This document shows positions 7,965 through 14,861 of a DNA stretch of 40,386 nucleotides, one piece after another. Each line of letters begins with the position of its first letter. Position 1 is the first letter of the stretch. Made by a program: the position numbers and the translations under genes. The notes below the pieces were generated by a model. The model did no database searches, was not told the DNA's origin, and worked only from the letters and a program-made list of their open reading frames with translations. This DNA is from Nitrospiraceae bacterium (lineage in GTDB: Bacteria > Nitrospirota > Thermodesulfovibrionia > Thermodesulfovibrionales > Dissulfurispiraceae). The stretch lies in contig PMYY01000166.1 of NCBI GenBank assembly GCA_003170655.1, positions 4,013-44,398 of the forward strand, read 5' to 3'.

Positions 7965-8558
7965 CTACTTGTATTTCCTTACCACCGCCGTCACCACGCC
8001 CGCTATCTTCAATTCATTCTTCGGTTTAATAGGCTTATATTTGGGATTCGCCGGTATGAGGGTGACGCTTTCTCCTCTTTTGCGCAGATACTTCATAGTC
8101 CACTGGCCATCTACCTCTGCGATTACGATATCTCCGCTCTTGGGCGTCTGGCCCTTGTCTACGATCACCATATCGCCGGGGAGTATCCCCGCCTCCGACA
8201 TCGAATCTCCCGAGACCTTGAGCAGAAATGTTGCATCCGGGTTCTCAATAAGGAAGTCGTCCAGTGAAAGGGTGTCGGCAAGCTCTTCTTCTGCAGGGCT
8301 CGGAAATCCCGCCTCCACAGAGCCGAGTATCCTGACCGGCGATGCGATAGATCGCGGTATGAGCCTGCCCTTCGCATCCTTTCCGACAACCTTCAGGCTG
8401 TCCAGCTTGTCTACAAGCTTCGATACGGCGTTCTTCGACTGCAGTCCCGTCAGCTCCCCGATCTCCGAAAAGCTTGGCATCCTGCCCTTTGTGTGGTAAA
8501 AAAACGATATGTCCCTGATCCGGGACCTTAGCTTTTCATCTTTCTGCTCGTCTGCCAT
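7965..8558 (-). CDS. lexA: LexA SOS repressor (self-cleaving, S24 family)
   Basis: LexA represses damage-response genes and is inactivated by RecA-stimulated self-cleavage. Starting at the ATG at 8556-8558 (MADEQKDEK) gives 197 residues. The winged-helix N-domain covers about 1-68 (PSFSEIGELTGLQSKNAVSK is the recognition helix region). The cleavage site Ala83-Gly84 lies in SVEAGFPSPAEE, the nucleophile Ser119 in VSGDSMSEAG, and the general base Lys156 in WTMKYLRK. This numbering almost matches the E. coli enzyme, which supports the start. A longer frame to 8636 adds 26 residues unlike any LexA N-terminus and would run through the promoter. The -10 box ends only 6 nt before the ATG, so the mRNA is predicted to be leaderless. 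dinB follows. Confidence 0.93.
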   Translation of the reverse strand: MADEQKDEKLRSRIRDISFFYHTKGRMPSFSEIGELTGLQSKNAVSKLVDKLDSLKVVGKDAKGRLIPRSIASPVRILGSVEAGFPSPAEEELADTLSLDDFLIENPDATFLLKVSGDSMSEAGILPGDMVIVDKGQTPKSGDIVIAEVDGQWTMKYLRKRGESVTLIPANPKYKPIKPKNELKIAGVVTAVVRKYK

Positions 8559-8564
8559 ACTTAC

Positions 8565-8593
8565 ATTATAGGTGAACGACAGTTCACTGTCAA
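8565..8593 (-). promoter_or_regulatory. lexA promoter with overlapping LexA operator
   Basis: On the minus strand TTGACA (8593-8588) and TATAAT (8570-8565) are separated by exactly 17 bp, a perfect sigma-70 consensus. The spacer contains the palindrome GTGAAC-N4-GTTCAC (8572-8587), which includes GAAC-N4-GTTC, the Gram-positive-type SOS box. LexA bound there would block RNA polymerase, giving autoregulation. The predicted transcription start coincides with the lexA ATG. Confidence 0.88.
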
Positions 8594-8649
8594 GAGCAAA
8601 GCTCAGGGGGCTGAACCCTGTCAGGCGGGCTCGCACGAAATTCTTTTAT

Positions 8650-8679
8650 TTGACAAGGCCTTTTGATGGCTGGTAAGAT
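8650..8679 (+). promoter_or_regulatory. Promoter for the helicase leader RNA
   Basis: TTGACA at 8650-8655 and TAAGAT at 8674-8679 are 18 bp apart. Transcription would start near 8686 and run about 40 nt into the terminator at 8726-8754 before reaching the helicase gene. Confidence 0.6.
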
Positions 8680-8725
8680 TAGAAATCACAAACTGCTGTA
8701 CCCGGATGAAAACTACATTGTAAGT

Positions 8726-8754
8726 AAACCCCGGAATACACCGGGGTTTTTTTT
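8726..8754 (+). terminator. Intrinsic terminator in the leader of the RhlE-like gene
   Basis: A 9-bp stem (AAACCCCGG at 8726-8734, CCGGGGTTT at 8741-8749) with a 6-nt loop overlaps an 8-T run (8747-8754). No convincing gene precedes it on the plus strand; it lies between a good promoter and the helicase start, so it probably acts as an attenuator. An upstream CCCGG at 8701-8705 could pair with the 3' arm as a weak alternative fold. Confidence 0.7.
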
Positions 8755-8781
8755 CGCCCGAACGCAGAAAAAAAGGAGTTT

Positions 8782-10059
8782 ATGGAATTTAAAGTATTTG
8801 ATTTTCACCCCCATGTCGCGGCCGGGGTCAAGGCCGCGGGTTATACAACGCCTACGCCGATCCAGGCCCAGGCGATCCCGTTGGTCATGCAAGGGCATGA
8901 TATTATGGGTCTGGCGCAGACCGGCACCGGCAAGACCGCTGCCTTCGCGCTCCCTATCCTGCATCGCCTGATGCAAGGCGGACGTCGCCACGTCCGTGCA
9001 CTCGTCATTGCCCCTACTAGGGAATTGGCTGAGCAGATACATGAGGCAATCAGCATTCTGGGGCGAAATACCGGCCTCCGGAGCGTAACCATCTATGGCG
9101 GAGTGGGCTTCAATCCCCAGGTGGATAAACTGAAACGCGGCGCCGAGATTGTGGTGGCCTGTCCTGGGCGTCTCCTCGACCATATCGGACAGAAGACGAT
9201 CGATCTCTCTAGATTGGAGATGCTGGTCCTCGATGAGGCCGACCATATGTTTGACATGGGCTTTTTGCCCGATATCCGTCAGATCTTGAGACAGCTGCCT
9301 CAGAGACGGCAGACCTTGCTCTTTTCGGCTACCATGCCCGAAGAGATCAGGCATCTGGCTAACGATGTTCTGAACGAGCCGGTCATGGTTAAAGTTGGTA
9401 TGACTGCCCCGGCAGTTACGGTCAGTCATGCCCTCTATCCGGTTGCCCAGCACCTCAAGACGCCGCTGCTTCTCAAGCTGCTTCACAATACCGACACTGA
9501 GTCAGTATTGATTTTCACCCGGACCAAGCACAGGGCCAAGCGCCTCGGTGAACAGCTGGTCAATGCCGGATACCGGTCTGCCTCGCTGCAGGGTAACCTC
9601 TCGCAGGCGCAGAGACAAGCCGCGATGAGCGGGTTCCGCAACGGCACATTCCAGATCCTGGTGGCGACCGATATCGCCGCGCGCGGGATAGATGTCACAC
9701 AGATTTCTCACGTCATCAACTATGATATTCCCGATACCACAGATGCTTACATTCACCGCATCGGACGTACCGGTCGTGCTGCCCGGAGCGGAGATGCATA
9801 CACATTGGTGACCCCTGAAAACAGGGATACGGTGCGCGACATCGAAAGAGTCTTGGGCGGAGCGATAGAGCGCCGAATTCTTGAGGAGTTTGACTACGGC
9901 GTAGCAGCGCCGAAGAGAGACAACGAGTTCGTACGCCCGCCACGTCAGCACGTACCGGCGCGCAAATCCGGTGGACAAAAATCTGGCAGGCAGTGGGGAG
10001 ATGTCAATCCATCCAGTACCTCCAGACCAAAGAAAGCCTCTGTCATGAAATTCAGGTAG
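8782..10059 (+). CDS. rhlE: DEAD-box ATP-dependent RNA helicase, RhlE type
   Basis: This cytoplasmic ATPase unwinds short RNA duplexes, in ribosome assembly, RNA decay or cold adaptation. The motifs run in order through 425 residues: Q motif PTPIQAQAIP, Walker A AQTGTGKT, APTRELAEQ, CPGRLLDHI, Walker B VLDEADHMFDMGF, LFSATMP, LIFTRTKHRAKRL, LVATDIAARGIDV and HRIGRTGRA. The short basic tail (ARKSGGQKSGRQ, ending MKFR) fits RhlE. GGAG stands 6 nt before the ATG, supporting this start. The gene has its own promoter and a leader with a strong terminator hairpin. A 10-bp inverted repeat follows the stop. Assignment to RhlE rather than another DEAD subfamily is by overall length and motifs. Confidence 0.9.
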   Translation: MEFKVFDFHPHVAAGVKAAGYTTPTPIQAQAIPLVMQGHDIMGLAQTGTGKTAAFALPILHRLMQGGRRHVRALVIAPTRELAEQIHEAISILGRNTGLRSVTIYGGVGFNPQVDKLKRGAEIVVACPGRLLDHIGQKTIDLSRLEMLVLDEADHMFDMGFLPDIRQILRQLPQRRQTLLFSATMPEEIRHLANDVLNEPVMVKVGMTAPAVTVSHALYPVAQHLKTPLLLKLLHNTDTESVLIFTRTKHRAKRLGEQLVNAGYRSASLQGNLSQAQRQAAMSGFRNGTFQILVATDIAARGIDVTQISHVINYDIPDTTDAYIHRIGRTGRAARSGDAYTLVTPENRDTVRDIERVLGGAIERRILEEFDYGVAAPKRDNEFVRPPRQHVPARKSGGQKSGRQWGDVNPSSTSRPKKASVMKFR

Positions 10060-10065
10060 AGAAAA

Positions 10066-10099
10066 GGGTTGGCCGGGTCGATACCAACACGGCCAACCC
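10066..10099 (+). repeat. Perfect 10-bp inverted repeat after the helicase gene
   Basis: GGGTTGGCCG (10066-10075) and CGGCCAACCC (10090-10099) form a perfect stem with a 14-nt loop, starting 6 bp after the stop codon. There is no T-run after it, so it is either a weak terminator or an mRNA 3'-end stabiliser. Confidence 0.6.
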
Positions 10100-10240
10100 G
10101 ACTGCTTCATACCGTACTTCGGTTTTCATCTGCCAAGCATACCTTCGACAGCATTCAACGAAACTAAACCGCATCTCTCACTAATGCCAAATTCAGCCTA
10201 TTCCGGTTAAAATAGGACATTTTGAAAACGGAGGAAGATG

Positions 10241-10444
10241 ATGGATTGTATCAAAGAAAACAATAAAAAGATGTGCAATTGCACGTACGAGCCATGTGAA
10301 CGCAAGCATAAATGCTGCCTCTGCATGCACTATCACCGGGATAAAGGCGAATTGCCAGCCTGTTATTTCAATGCTCAGTATGAGAGGACCTACGACCGGT
10401 CGATAGGCAATTTTCTGAAGATGCGAGGGTTGAGAACAGCTTGA
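10241..10444 (+). CDS. Small cysteine-rich protein, DUF6485-like
   Basis: A 67-residue protein with eight or so cysteines arranged as CNCTYEPCERKHKCCLCMHYH, followed by GELPACYF. This layout resembles a small conserved family of unknown function (DUF6485) found in anaerobes, and suggests binding of zinc or an Fe-S cluster. Two ATGs are possible, at 10238 and 10241; GGAGG at 10230-10234 is 6 nt from the second and only 3 nt from the first, so I chose the second. The gene is flanked by non-coding DNA and is 81 bp upstream of the maturation-protease start. No function is known to me. The family name is from memory of the cysteine pattern. Confidence 0.75.
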   Translation: MDCIKENNKKMCNCTYEPCERKHKCCLCMHYHRDKGELPACYFNAQYERTYDRSIGNFLKMRGLRTA

Positions 10445-10525
10445 AGATATCGTTTCTTTTAATGAACAAATATGGACGAATATCAGGACATAATGGGATA
10501 TTTGTCTATTTTTTTAGGAACGGTA

Positions 10526-10981
10526 ATGAGTAAGATCCTTGTCATAGGGTACGGCAACTCGATGCGGGGAGATGACGGGATGGGGCCGCTTGCGGCGCAA
10601 CGCATCGAGAGCATTGTGCAGGATAAAGAGGTCAAGATCATAGTCCGGCACCAGACAGGCATCGAGTTGGCAGAAGATCTTAAAGACGCGGATTTTGTGA
10701 TATTTATCGACGCCCATGTGGGCGACAAGCCGGGCACATTGAAAGAAGAAGCAGTTGTTCTAGACGACTCAATGCCGAGCAGCTTTTCTCACCATCTTCG
10801 TCCCGGAGTCCTGCTGAGTTTGGTTCAAGCGCTTTACAATAAACATCCTGAAGCCGTCGTCTATTCCATCGCCGCTGAATCCTTCGATCACGGAGAGGGC
10901 CTTTCCCCGGCAGTTGAAGCTACGCTGCCTGTGTTAATCGACAAGGTACTTGCCCGGATCAATGCATTAAAAAAATTGTAG
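10526..10981 (+). CDS. Hydrogenase-type maturation protease (HyaD/HycI family)
   Basis: These nickel-dependent endopeptidases trim the C-terminus of NiFe-hydrogenase large subunits after metal insertion. The 151-residue protein starts MSKILVIGYGNSMRGDDGMG, the family N-terminus whose Glu/Asp residues bind nickel, and contains FVIFIDAHVG and SHHLRPGVLL, whose Asp and His complete the site. I chose the ATG at 10526 because AGGAA (10516-10520) lies 5 nt upstream and the family motif begins there; an upstream ATG at 10472 would add 18 unrelated residues. No hydrogenase subunit or other hyp gene lies in this window, so the target is encoded elsewhere. A 7-bp inverted repeat follows directly. Confidence 0.85.
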   Translation: MSKILVIGYGNSMRGDDGMGPLAAQRIESIVQDKEVKIIVRHQTGIELAEDLKDADFVIFIDAHVGDKPGTLKEEAVVLDDSMPSSFSHHLRPGVLLSLVQALYNKHPEAVVYSIAAESFDHGEGLSPAVEATLPVLIDKVLARINALKKL

Positions 10982-11003
10982 GGGCAGGGGGGGTATCCTG
11001 CCC
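10982..11003 (+). terminator. Possible terminator after the maturation protease
   Basis: GGGCAGG (10982-10988) and CCTGCCC (10997-11003) form a 7-bp stem immediately after the stop codon. No T-run follows, so termination strength is doubtful; it lies between convergent genes. Confidence 0.35.
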
Positions 11004-11028
11004 AATAAGAGAGCAGCAAGCAGCGTCC

Positions 11029-12843
11029 CTACATCTCCACCCGGGTCACCACCCCGTGGAGCTTCTGCGGCGGCAGGCGGTAGAACTGTACAAAGTGCGG
11101 GTTAAGCTTCTTGATTATCGAGAAAATCTTCCAGATGATACTTGTCGTCCCAATATCCTCTACGCCGTAGAATATGGTTTTCTCATCAATGCTAGCGTCT
11201 CTCAGGATCTCTTCCACATCGAAAACTTCCATATATCCTGCCTGTATCTCGAATGCCCGCAGCCCTTTTAACGGGAGATCCTTGAAAAGGCCTGTAACAC
11301 CGAAGGGGTCGTCCCGTATGACTATAGAAACCATGATATTGTCTTCATAGAGAATATTATTCAGAAACATCGTATTGGCTATATACGGAGGCACTTTTTC
11401 GATTCCCCGCGCAAAGAAGAGCGCCGTTCCTTTTATCTTGCTCATATCTTTATATGCCTGTTCGAACCTGGGGAGAAATTCTTTCTTGTCCATGGGTTGC
11501 ATGGTTCCGTACAACTTCCTTTGGCCCCTGGTATAGAGCAGGATAAGGCAAAGTGGTAGCATGGCGATGATGAGGGACCAATAGCCGCCATGCGGTATTT
11601 TGTAGATGTTGGACACCAGGAACGTGATATCGACCATGGCCACAAAGGCTGAAGCCGCTGCAAGGAATTTTTTCTCCTTCAGGGCGAATATCCATGTCAT
11701 CATGATCCCGGTGAGAGTCATAGTACCGGTGACGGCGAGGCCGTAAGCGGCGGCGAGGCGGCTGGATTCCCTGAACTGATGCATTATAAACAGTACAGAG
11801 AGTAGAAGAAACCAGTTTACAAATCCGATGTATATCTGTGACCGCATGTCAGCCGAGGTGTAATCAACCTTGAAAAGGGGCATGACATGGGTAGTGATGC
11901 CCTGGTACACTATCGAGAACATACCGCTGATCATTGCCTGAGAGGCTATTACCGTTGCCATTATGCTGAGGATGAGAAAGGGGACATAGAGTATCTGCGA
12001 CTGATTGAAAATCATCTCGAAGAGAACATTTTTTGCTTCCGGGTGACTGATAAGGAACGCTCCCTGGCCCAGGTAATTCAACACAAGGGCGATAAACACA
12101 AAAAACCATGCCCTGGTGATCGGTATGCGACCGAGGTGTCCCATGTCCGCATAAAGGGCCTCACCGCCGGTTGCGCACAGTATAACTTCGGAGAGAACGA
12201 AGAAGCCTGCAATTCCGTTTTCATAGAGAAACTGGACGGCATAATAAGGGTTCAACGCCTTGAGCACCGACGGTAATTGCGATATCGCAAAGACTCCCGA
12301 AACTGTAAGAGAGACGAACCAGATAATCATAATAGGTCCGAATGCGACAGAGACTTTTTCAGTCCCCTTCTTCTGGAAAGAAAAAAGCAGTATGGCGATA
12401 ATGCCGGCGATAACGATGAGTGTATCCTGAGCCGTGTTCTCAAGTCCTGGGATAAGCAGCAAACCTTCCACGGCGCTGAGTATACTGATGGCTGGAGTGA
12501 TTACGCCGTCACCTATGAGGAGTGATATGCCGATAAAAGACAGAAAGGTGATAAACGCCACTTTGCGGCCGGATTTCAGCATGGGGACGAGCAATTCCCT
12601 GAGCACAATGGTTCCGCCCTCGCCCTTTTTTGCAAGGCTCATAGCGAGCCAGGCGTACTCGACTGTTACGAGGATGACCAGCGTCCAGACTATAAGTGAC
12701 AGTACACCAAAGATGTGAGCCTCGATAGGCTTTGTCAAGAGGAATACGACAGTGAGGGTATAAATGGGGCTCGTTCCGATGTCGCCGAAAACTAGGCCGA
12801 GGGATTTGATTATTCCGGTGATTGGCGACTCCTTAGCAATCAT
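11029..12843 (-). CDS. kup: Kup-family potassium uptake permease
   Basis: Kup proteins are proton-coupled K+ importers of the inner membrane. The protein is 604 residues from the chosen ATG at 12841-12843, which has GAGG 5 nt upstream; a frame to 12891 would start inside the riboswitch terminator. The N-terminal signature LGLVFGDIGTSPIYTL is diagnostic. About twelve hydrophobic segments follow, with EGGTIVLRELL in the first cytoplasmic loop, then a soluble C-terminal domain ending FYRLPPQKLHGVVTRVEM. It is preceded by a c-di-AMP riboswitch and terminator. Raised c-di-AMP, which signals sufficient K+, is expected to switch the gene off. It converges on the maturation-protease gene. Confidence 0.95.
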   Translation of the reverse strand: MIAKESPITGIIKSLGLVFGDIGTSPIYTLTVVFLLTKPIEAHIFGVLSLIVWTLVILVTVEYAWLAMSLAKKGEGGTIVLRELLVPMLKSGRKVAFITFLSFIGISLLIGDGVITPAISILSAVEGLLLIPGLENTAQDTLIVIAGIIAILLFSFQKKGTEKVSVAFGPIMIIWFVSLTVSGVFAISQLPSVLKALNPYYAVQFLYENGIAGFFVLSEVILCATGGEALYADMGHLGRIPITRAWFFVFIALVLNYLGQGAFLISHPEAKNVLFEMIFNQSQILYVPFLILSIMATVIASQAMISGMFSIVYQGITTHVMPLFKVDYTSADMRSQIYIGFVNWFLLLSVLFIMHQFRESSRLAAAYGLAVTGTMTLTGIMMTWIFALKEKKFLAAASAFVAMVDITFLVSNIYKIPHGGYWSLIIAMLPLCLILLYTRGQRKLYGTMQPMDKKEFLPRFEQAYKDMSKIKGTALFFARGIEKVPPYIANTMFLNNILYEDNIMVSIVIRDDPFGVTGLFKDLPLKGLRAFEIQAGYMEVFDVEEILRDASIDEKTIFYGVEDIGTTSIIWKIFSIIKKLNPHFVQFYRLPPQKLHGVVTRVEM

Positions 12844-12876
12844 GAGCGCCTCTTTTGTGGAACATGGAGGGACGGC

Positions 12877-12897
12877 AAAAAATGCCGGCAACCCGGC
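12877..12897 (-). terminator. Intrinsic terminator forming the riboswitch expression platform
   Basis: On the minus strand GCCGG (12897-12893), a 4-nt loop and CCGGC (12888-12884) are followed by A and six T (12882-12877). It lies between the c-di-AMP aptamer and the kup ribosome binding site. Confidence 0.8.
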
Positions 12898-12919
12898 CCG
12901 GAACCATTATGAACATTAT

Positions 12920-13036
12920 ACCTTCCAATTGCCTACGAGGTTAGCTGCCGGGCTCGGACCTGGAAGTGTCCTATCCTTGAAGGAATTCGCCCCTTTTTTG
13001 GGTCCCCCGCATCCGTTATCACGGATCTCGGCGTTT
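12920..13036 (-). promoter_or_regulatory. c-di-AMP riboswitch (ydaO/yuaA type) upstream of kup
   Basis: Read on the minus strand, the leader contains the conserved blocks of the ydaO aptamer in order: CGCCGAGATCCGT near 13033, GCGGGGGACCCA near 13010-12999, GGGGCGAAT, then GAGCCCGGCAGCTAACCTCG and GTAGGC down to about 12930. This class binds cyclic di-AMP and commonly controls K+ uptake and osmolyte genes, so its position before kup fits. The terminator at 12877-12897 follows the aptamer, consistent with control by premature termination. Exact ends are estimated by eye. Confidence 0.92.
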
Positions 13037-13050
13037 TTATAGTTGATTCT

Positions 13051-13079
13051 ATCTTAAAGCGACAAATAGCTAATGTCAA
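13051..13079 (-). promoter_or_regulatory. kup promoter
   Basis: TTGACA (13079-13074) and TAAGAT (13056-13051) on the minus strand are exactly 17 bp apart. The expected start near 13044 lies just before the riboswitch aptamer. Confidence 0.8.
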
Positions 13080-13138
13080 TAAGAATAAGGCGGTGTCCTG
13101 TCATAGATTTGCGCCCCCCGGCAATATCCGAGGTGCAA

Positions 13139-13172
13139 TAAAAAAAGGCCTCCGCAATTCAGGAGGCCTTTT
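13139..13172 (-). terminator. Bidirectional intrinsic terminator after the cold-shock gene
   Basis: An 11-bp stem (AAAAGGCCTCC with GGAGGCCTTTT, arms 13143-13153 and 13162-13172) is flanked by A-runs and T-runs on both sides. It lies 18 bp after the csp stop on the minus strand. Confidence 0.9.
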
Positions 13173-13189
13173 GAGTTTGTGCGGGTGGA

Positions 13190-13390
13190 TTATTGCTTTA
13201 CGACGTTGATCGCCTTGGGACCTTTCGGGCCTTTTTCGACATCAAAGGTTACACGGTCTCCCTCGGCGAGAGATTTGAACCCGTTGCCGAGAATAGCGGA
13301 ATAATGAACAAATACGTCGCTGCCGTCCTCGCTTGTGACGAACCCAAACCCCTTGGATTCATTGAACCACTTCACTGTGCCTTGAGCCAT
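13190..13390 (-). CDS. csp: Cold-shock domain protein (CspA family RNA chaperone)
   Basis: A 66-residue single cold-shock domain that binds single-stranded RNA and DNA. The RNA-binding motifs RNP1 (KGFGFV) and RNP2 (VFVHYSAI) are both intact, and the N-terminus MAQGTVKWFNESKGFG is typical. AAGGAGG lies about 9 nt upstream of the ATG. The predicted promoter at 13506-13534 gives a long leader of about 109 nt that contains the serS terminator hairpin, similar in layout to structured cspA leaders. A strong terminator follows. Which paralogue this is, and whether it is actually cold-induced, cannot be read from the sequence. Confidence 0.95.
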   Translation of the reverse strand: MAQGTVKWFNESKGFGFVTSEDGSDVFVHYSAILGNGFKSLAEGDRVTFDVEKGPKGPKAINVVKQ

Positions 13391-13441
13391 TGCTTTACTG
13401 CCTCCTTACGGTAAATTGAGATCTCAGGATCTCAGAACAAT

Positions 13442-13472
13442 AAAAGCCACAAAGTTAAAAGTCTTTGTGGCT
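13442..13472 (-). terminator. serS terminator, also inside the csp leader
   Basis: On the minus strand AGCCACAAAG, an 8-nt loop and CTTTGTGGCT form a perfect 10-bp stem followed by TTTATTGTT. It stops transcripts leaving serS. Because the csp promoter lies upstream of it, the same hairpin would also be in the csp leader. Confidence 0.75.
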
Positions 13473-13505
13473 CCATGCGGACAAACACTTCTAAATTCAA
13501 TTTCG

Positions 13506-13534
13506 AGTATAGCATGAAAAAATCAATAATGCAA
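13506..13534 (-). promoter_or_regulatory. Predicted csp promoter
   Basis: TTGCAT (13534-13529) and TATACT (13511-13506) on the minus strand are 17 bp apart, immediately after the serS stop. Start expected near 13499. A further short inverted repeat, GAGATC-N4-GATCTC, lies in the leader at about 13419-13434. Confidence 0.55.
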
Positions 13535-13538
13535 TGGC

Positions 13539-14804
13539 CTATTTGATGACATCCATTCCCATGTATTGACGCAGCACTTCCGGGACAATTACGGTACCAT
13601 CCCTCTGTTGATAATTCTCCAGAACAGCCACAAGGGTCCTGCCAATGGCAAGGCCGGAGCCGTTGAGGGTGTGGACATACTCGGTTCCCTTCTTGCCCTC
13701 CCGTTTGAACCTGATATCTGCCCTCCTAGCCTGGAAATCCTCGAAGTTTGAGCAGGATGATATCTCGCGGTAGCGGTCCTGTCCCGGTAGCCAGACCTCG
13801 ATGTCATAGGTCTTGGCCGACGAGAATCCCATGTCCCCGGTGCACAGAACGATTGTGCGGTACGGCAGGCCGAGTTTTTGCAATATATCTTCGGCATCGG
13901 CAGTCAGCTTTTCGAGTTCGGCGTATGAATCTTCCGGCTTCGCAAATTTGACGAGTTCGACCTTGTTGAACTGGTGCTGGCGAATCAATCCCCTGACATC
14001 TTTCCCGTAAGACCCGGCTTCTCGTCTAAAACACGGGGTATAGGCGGTGTAATAAAGCGGCAGCAACTCTTCCCGCAGGATATCGCCCCGGTGAATATTG
14101 GTCACCGGCACTTCGGCGGTCGGGATGAGATAGAGCTCGGGATCTGCGACCCTGAAGAGATCCATCTCGAACTTGGGAAGCTGTCCCGTGCCTGTCATGC
14201 TTTCGCGGTTCACGAGGAGCGGCGGAAAGACTTCGGTATATCCCTTTGAGGTGTTCAGGTCGAGCATGAAATTCATGAGTGCCCTTTCAAGCCTGGCGCC
14301 TGGGCCTTTCATCAGCGCAAAACGCGCCCCTGCTATCTTCGCGCCCGTCTCGAAATCGATCATGCCCAGCACCTCTGCAACATCCCAGTGGTTGAGAGGC
14401 TCGAAGTCGAATACACGGGGCGTCCCCCATTTGCGAACTTCGATATTGTCGTTTTCGTCTTTGCCTACAGGCACGGACTGATTGGGTATGTTCGGGATGG
14501 TGAGGAGAAAAAGGTGGGTCTTTTCCTCGATGCCCTTCAGCATCTCGTCGATCTCCTTTATCCTGTCGGCAACACCCTTCATATCCTTCATCAACTGGTC
14601 GGCGTTCTTCTTCTCACGTTTGAGCTTGCCGATCTCCTCGGAGACAACATTCCTCTTATTTCGCAGCTCCTCCGACTCCCTGAGGAGCCTGAGCCTTTCG
14701 TCTTCGAGACCGAGGAATTCGGTCAGGTCTATCCCGGCATTCCTCCTTTCGAGGGCTGTCTTCACAACGTCGATATTCTCTCTTACGAAACGAGCATCAA
14801 GCAT
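13539..14804 (-). CDS. serS: Seryl-tRNA synthetase
   Basis: The class II synthetase charges tRNA-Ser (and tRNA-Sec where present). From the ATG at 14802-14804 it has 421 residues, the normal length, with GGAG 7 nt upstream; a longer open frame to 15050 crosses the divergent promoter region and is not used. The N-terminus MLDARFVRENIDVVKTAL begins the long antiparallel coiled-coil arm (about residues 30-100, with RLLRESEELRNKRNVVSEEI). Class II motif 2 is seen in PCFRREAGSYGKDVRGL and motif 3 in NGSGLAIGRTLVAVLENYQ. The gene ends with a strong terminator. It is divergent from the FliK-like gene. Confidence 0.97.
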   Translation of the reverse strand: MLDARFVRENIDVVKTALERRNAGIDLTEFLGLEDERLRLLRESEELRNKRNVVSEEIGKLKREKKNADQLMKDMKGVADRIKEIDEMLKGIEEKTHLFLLTIPNIPNQSVPVGKDENDNIEVRKWGTPRVFDFEPLNHWDVAEVLGMIDFETGAKIAGARFALMKGPGARLERALMNFMLDLNTSKGYTEVFPPLLVNRESMTGTGQLPKFEMDLFRVADPELYLIPTAEVPVTNIHRGDILREELLPLYYTAYTPCFRREAGSYGKDVRGLIRQHQFNKVELVKFAKPEDSYAELEKLTADAEDILQKLGLPYRTIVLCTGDMGFSSAKTYDIEVWLPGQDRYREISSCSNFEDFQARRADIRFKREGKKGTEYVHTLNGSGLAIGRTLVAVLENYQQRDGTVIVPEVLRQYMGMDVIK

Positions 14805-14861
14805 ACTTTCTCCTTTACTCCGTAACTCCTTAACTCTTCTTACGATATAATAAGAGTATAG

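Noticed and set aside
8559..8636. N-terminal extension of LexA
   Set aside because: The extra 26 codons cover the promoter and LexA box and do not resemble any LexA N-terminus.
8663..8971. Plus-strand frame starting in the helicase leader
   Set aside because: Runs through the leader terminator and then out of frame over the helicase gene; TTG start without SD.
12844..13042. Open frames over the kup leader
   Set aside because: The sequence is explained by the riboswitch aptamer and terminator.
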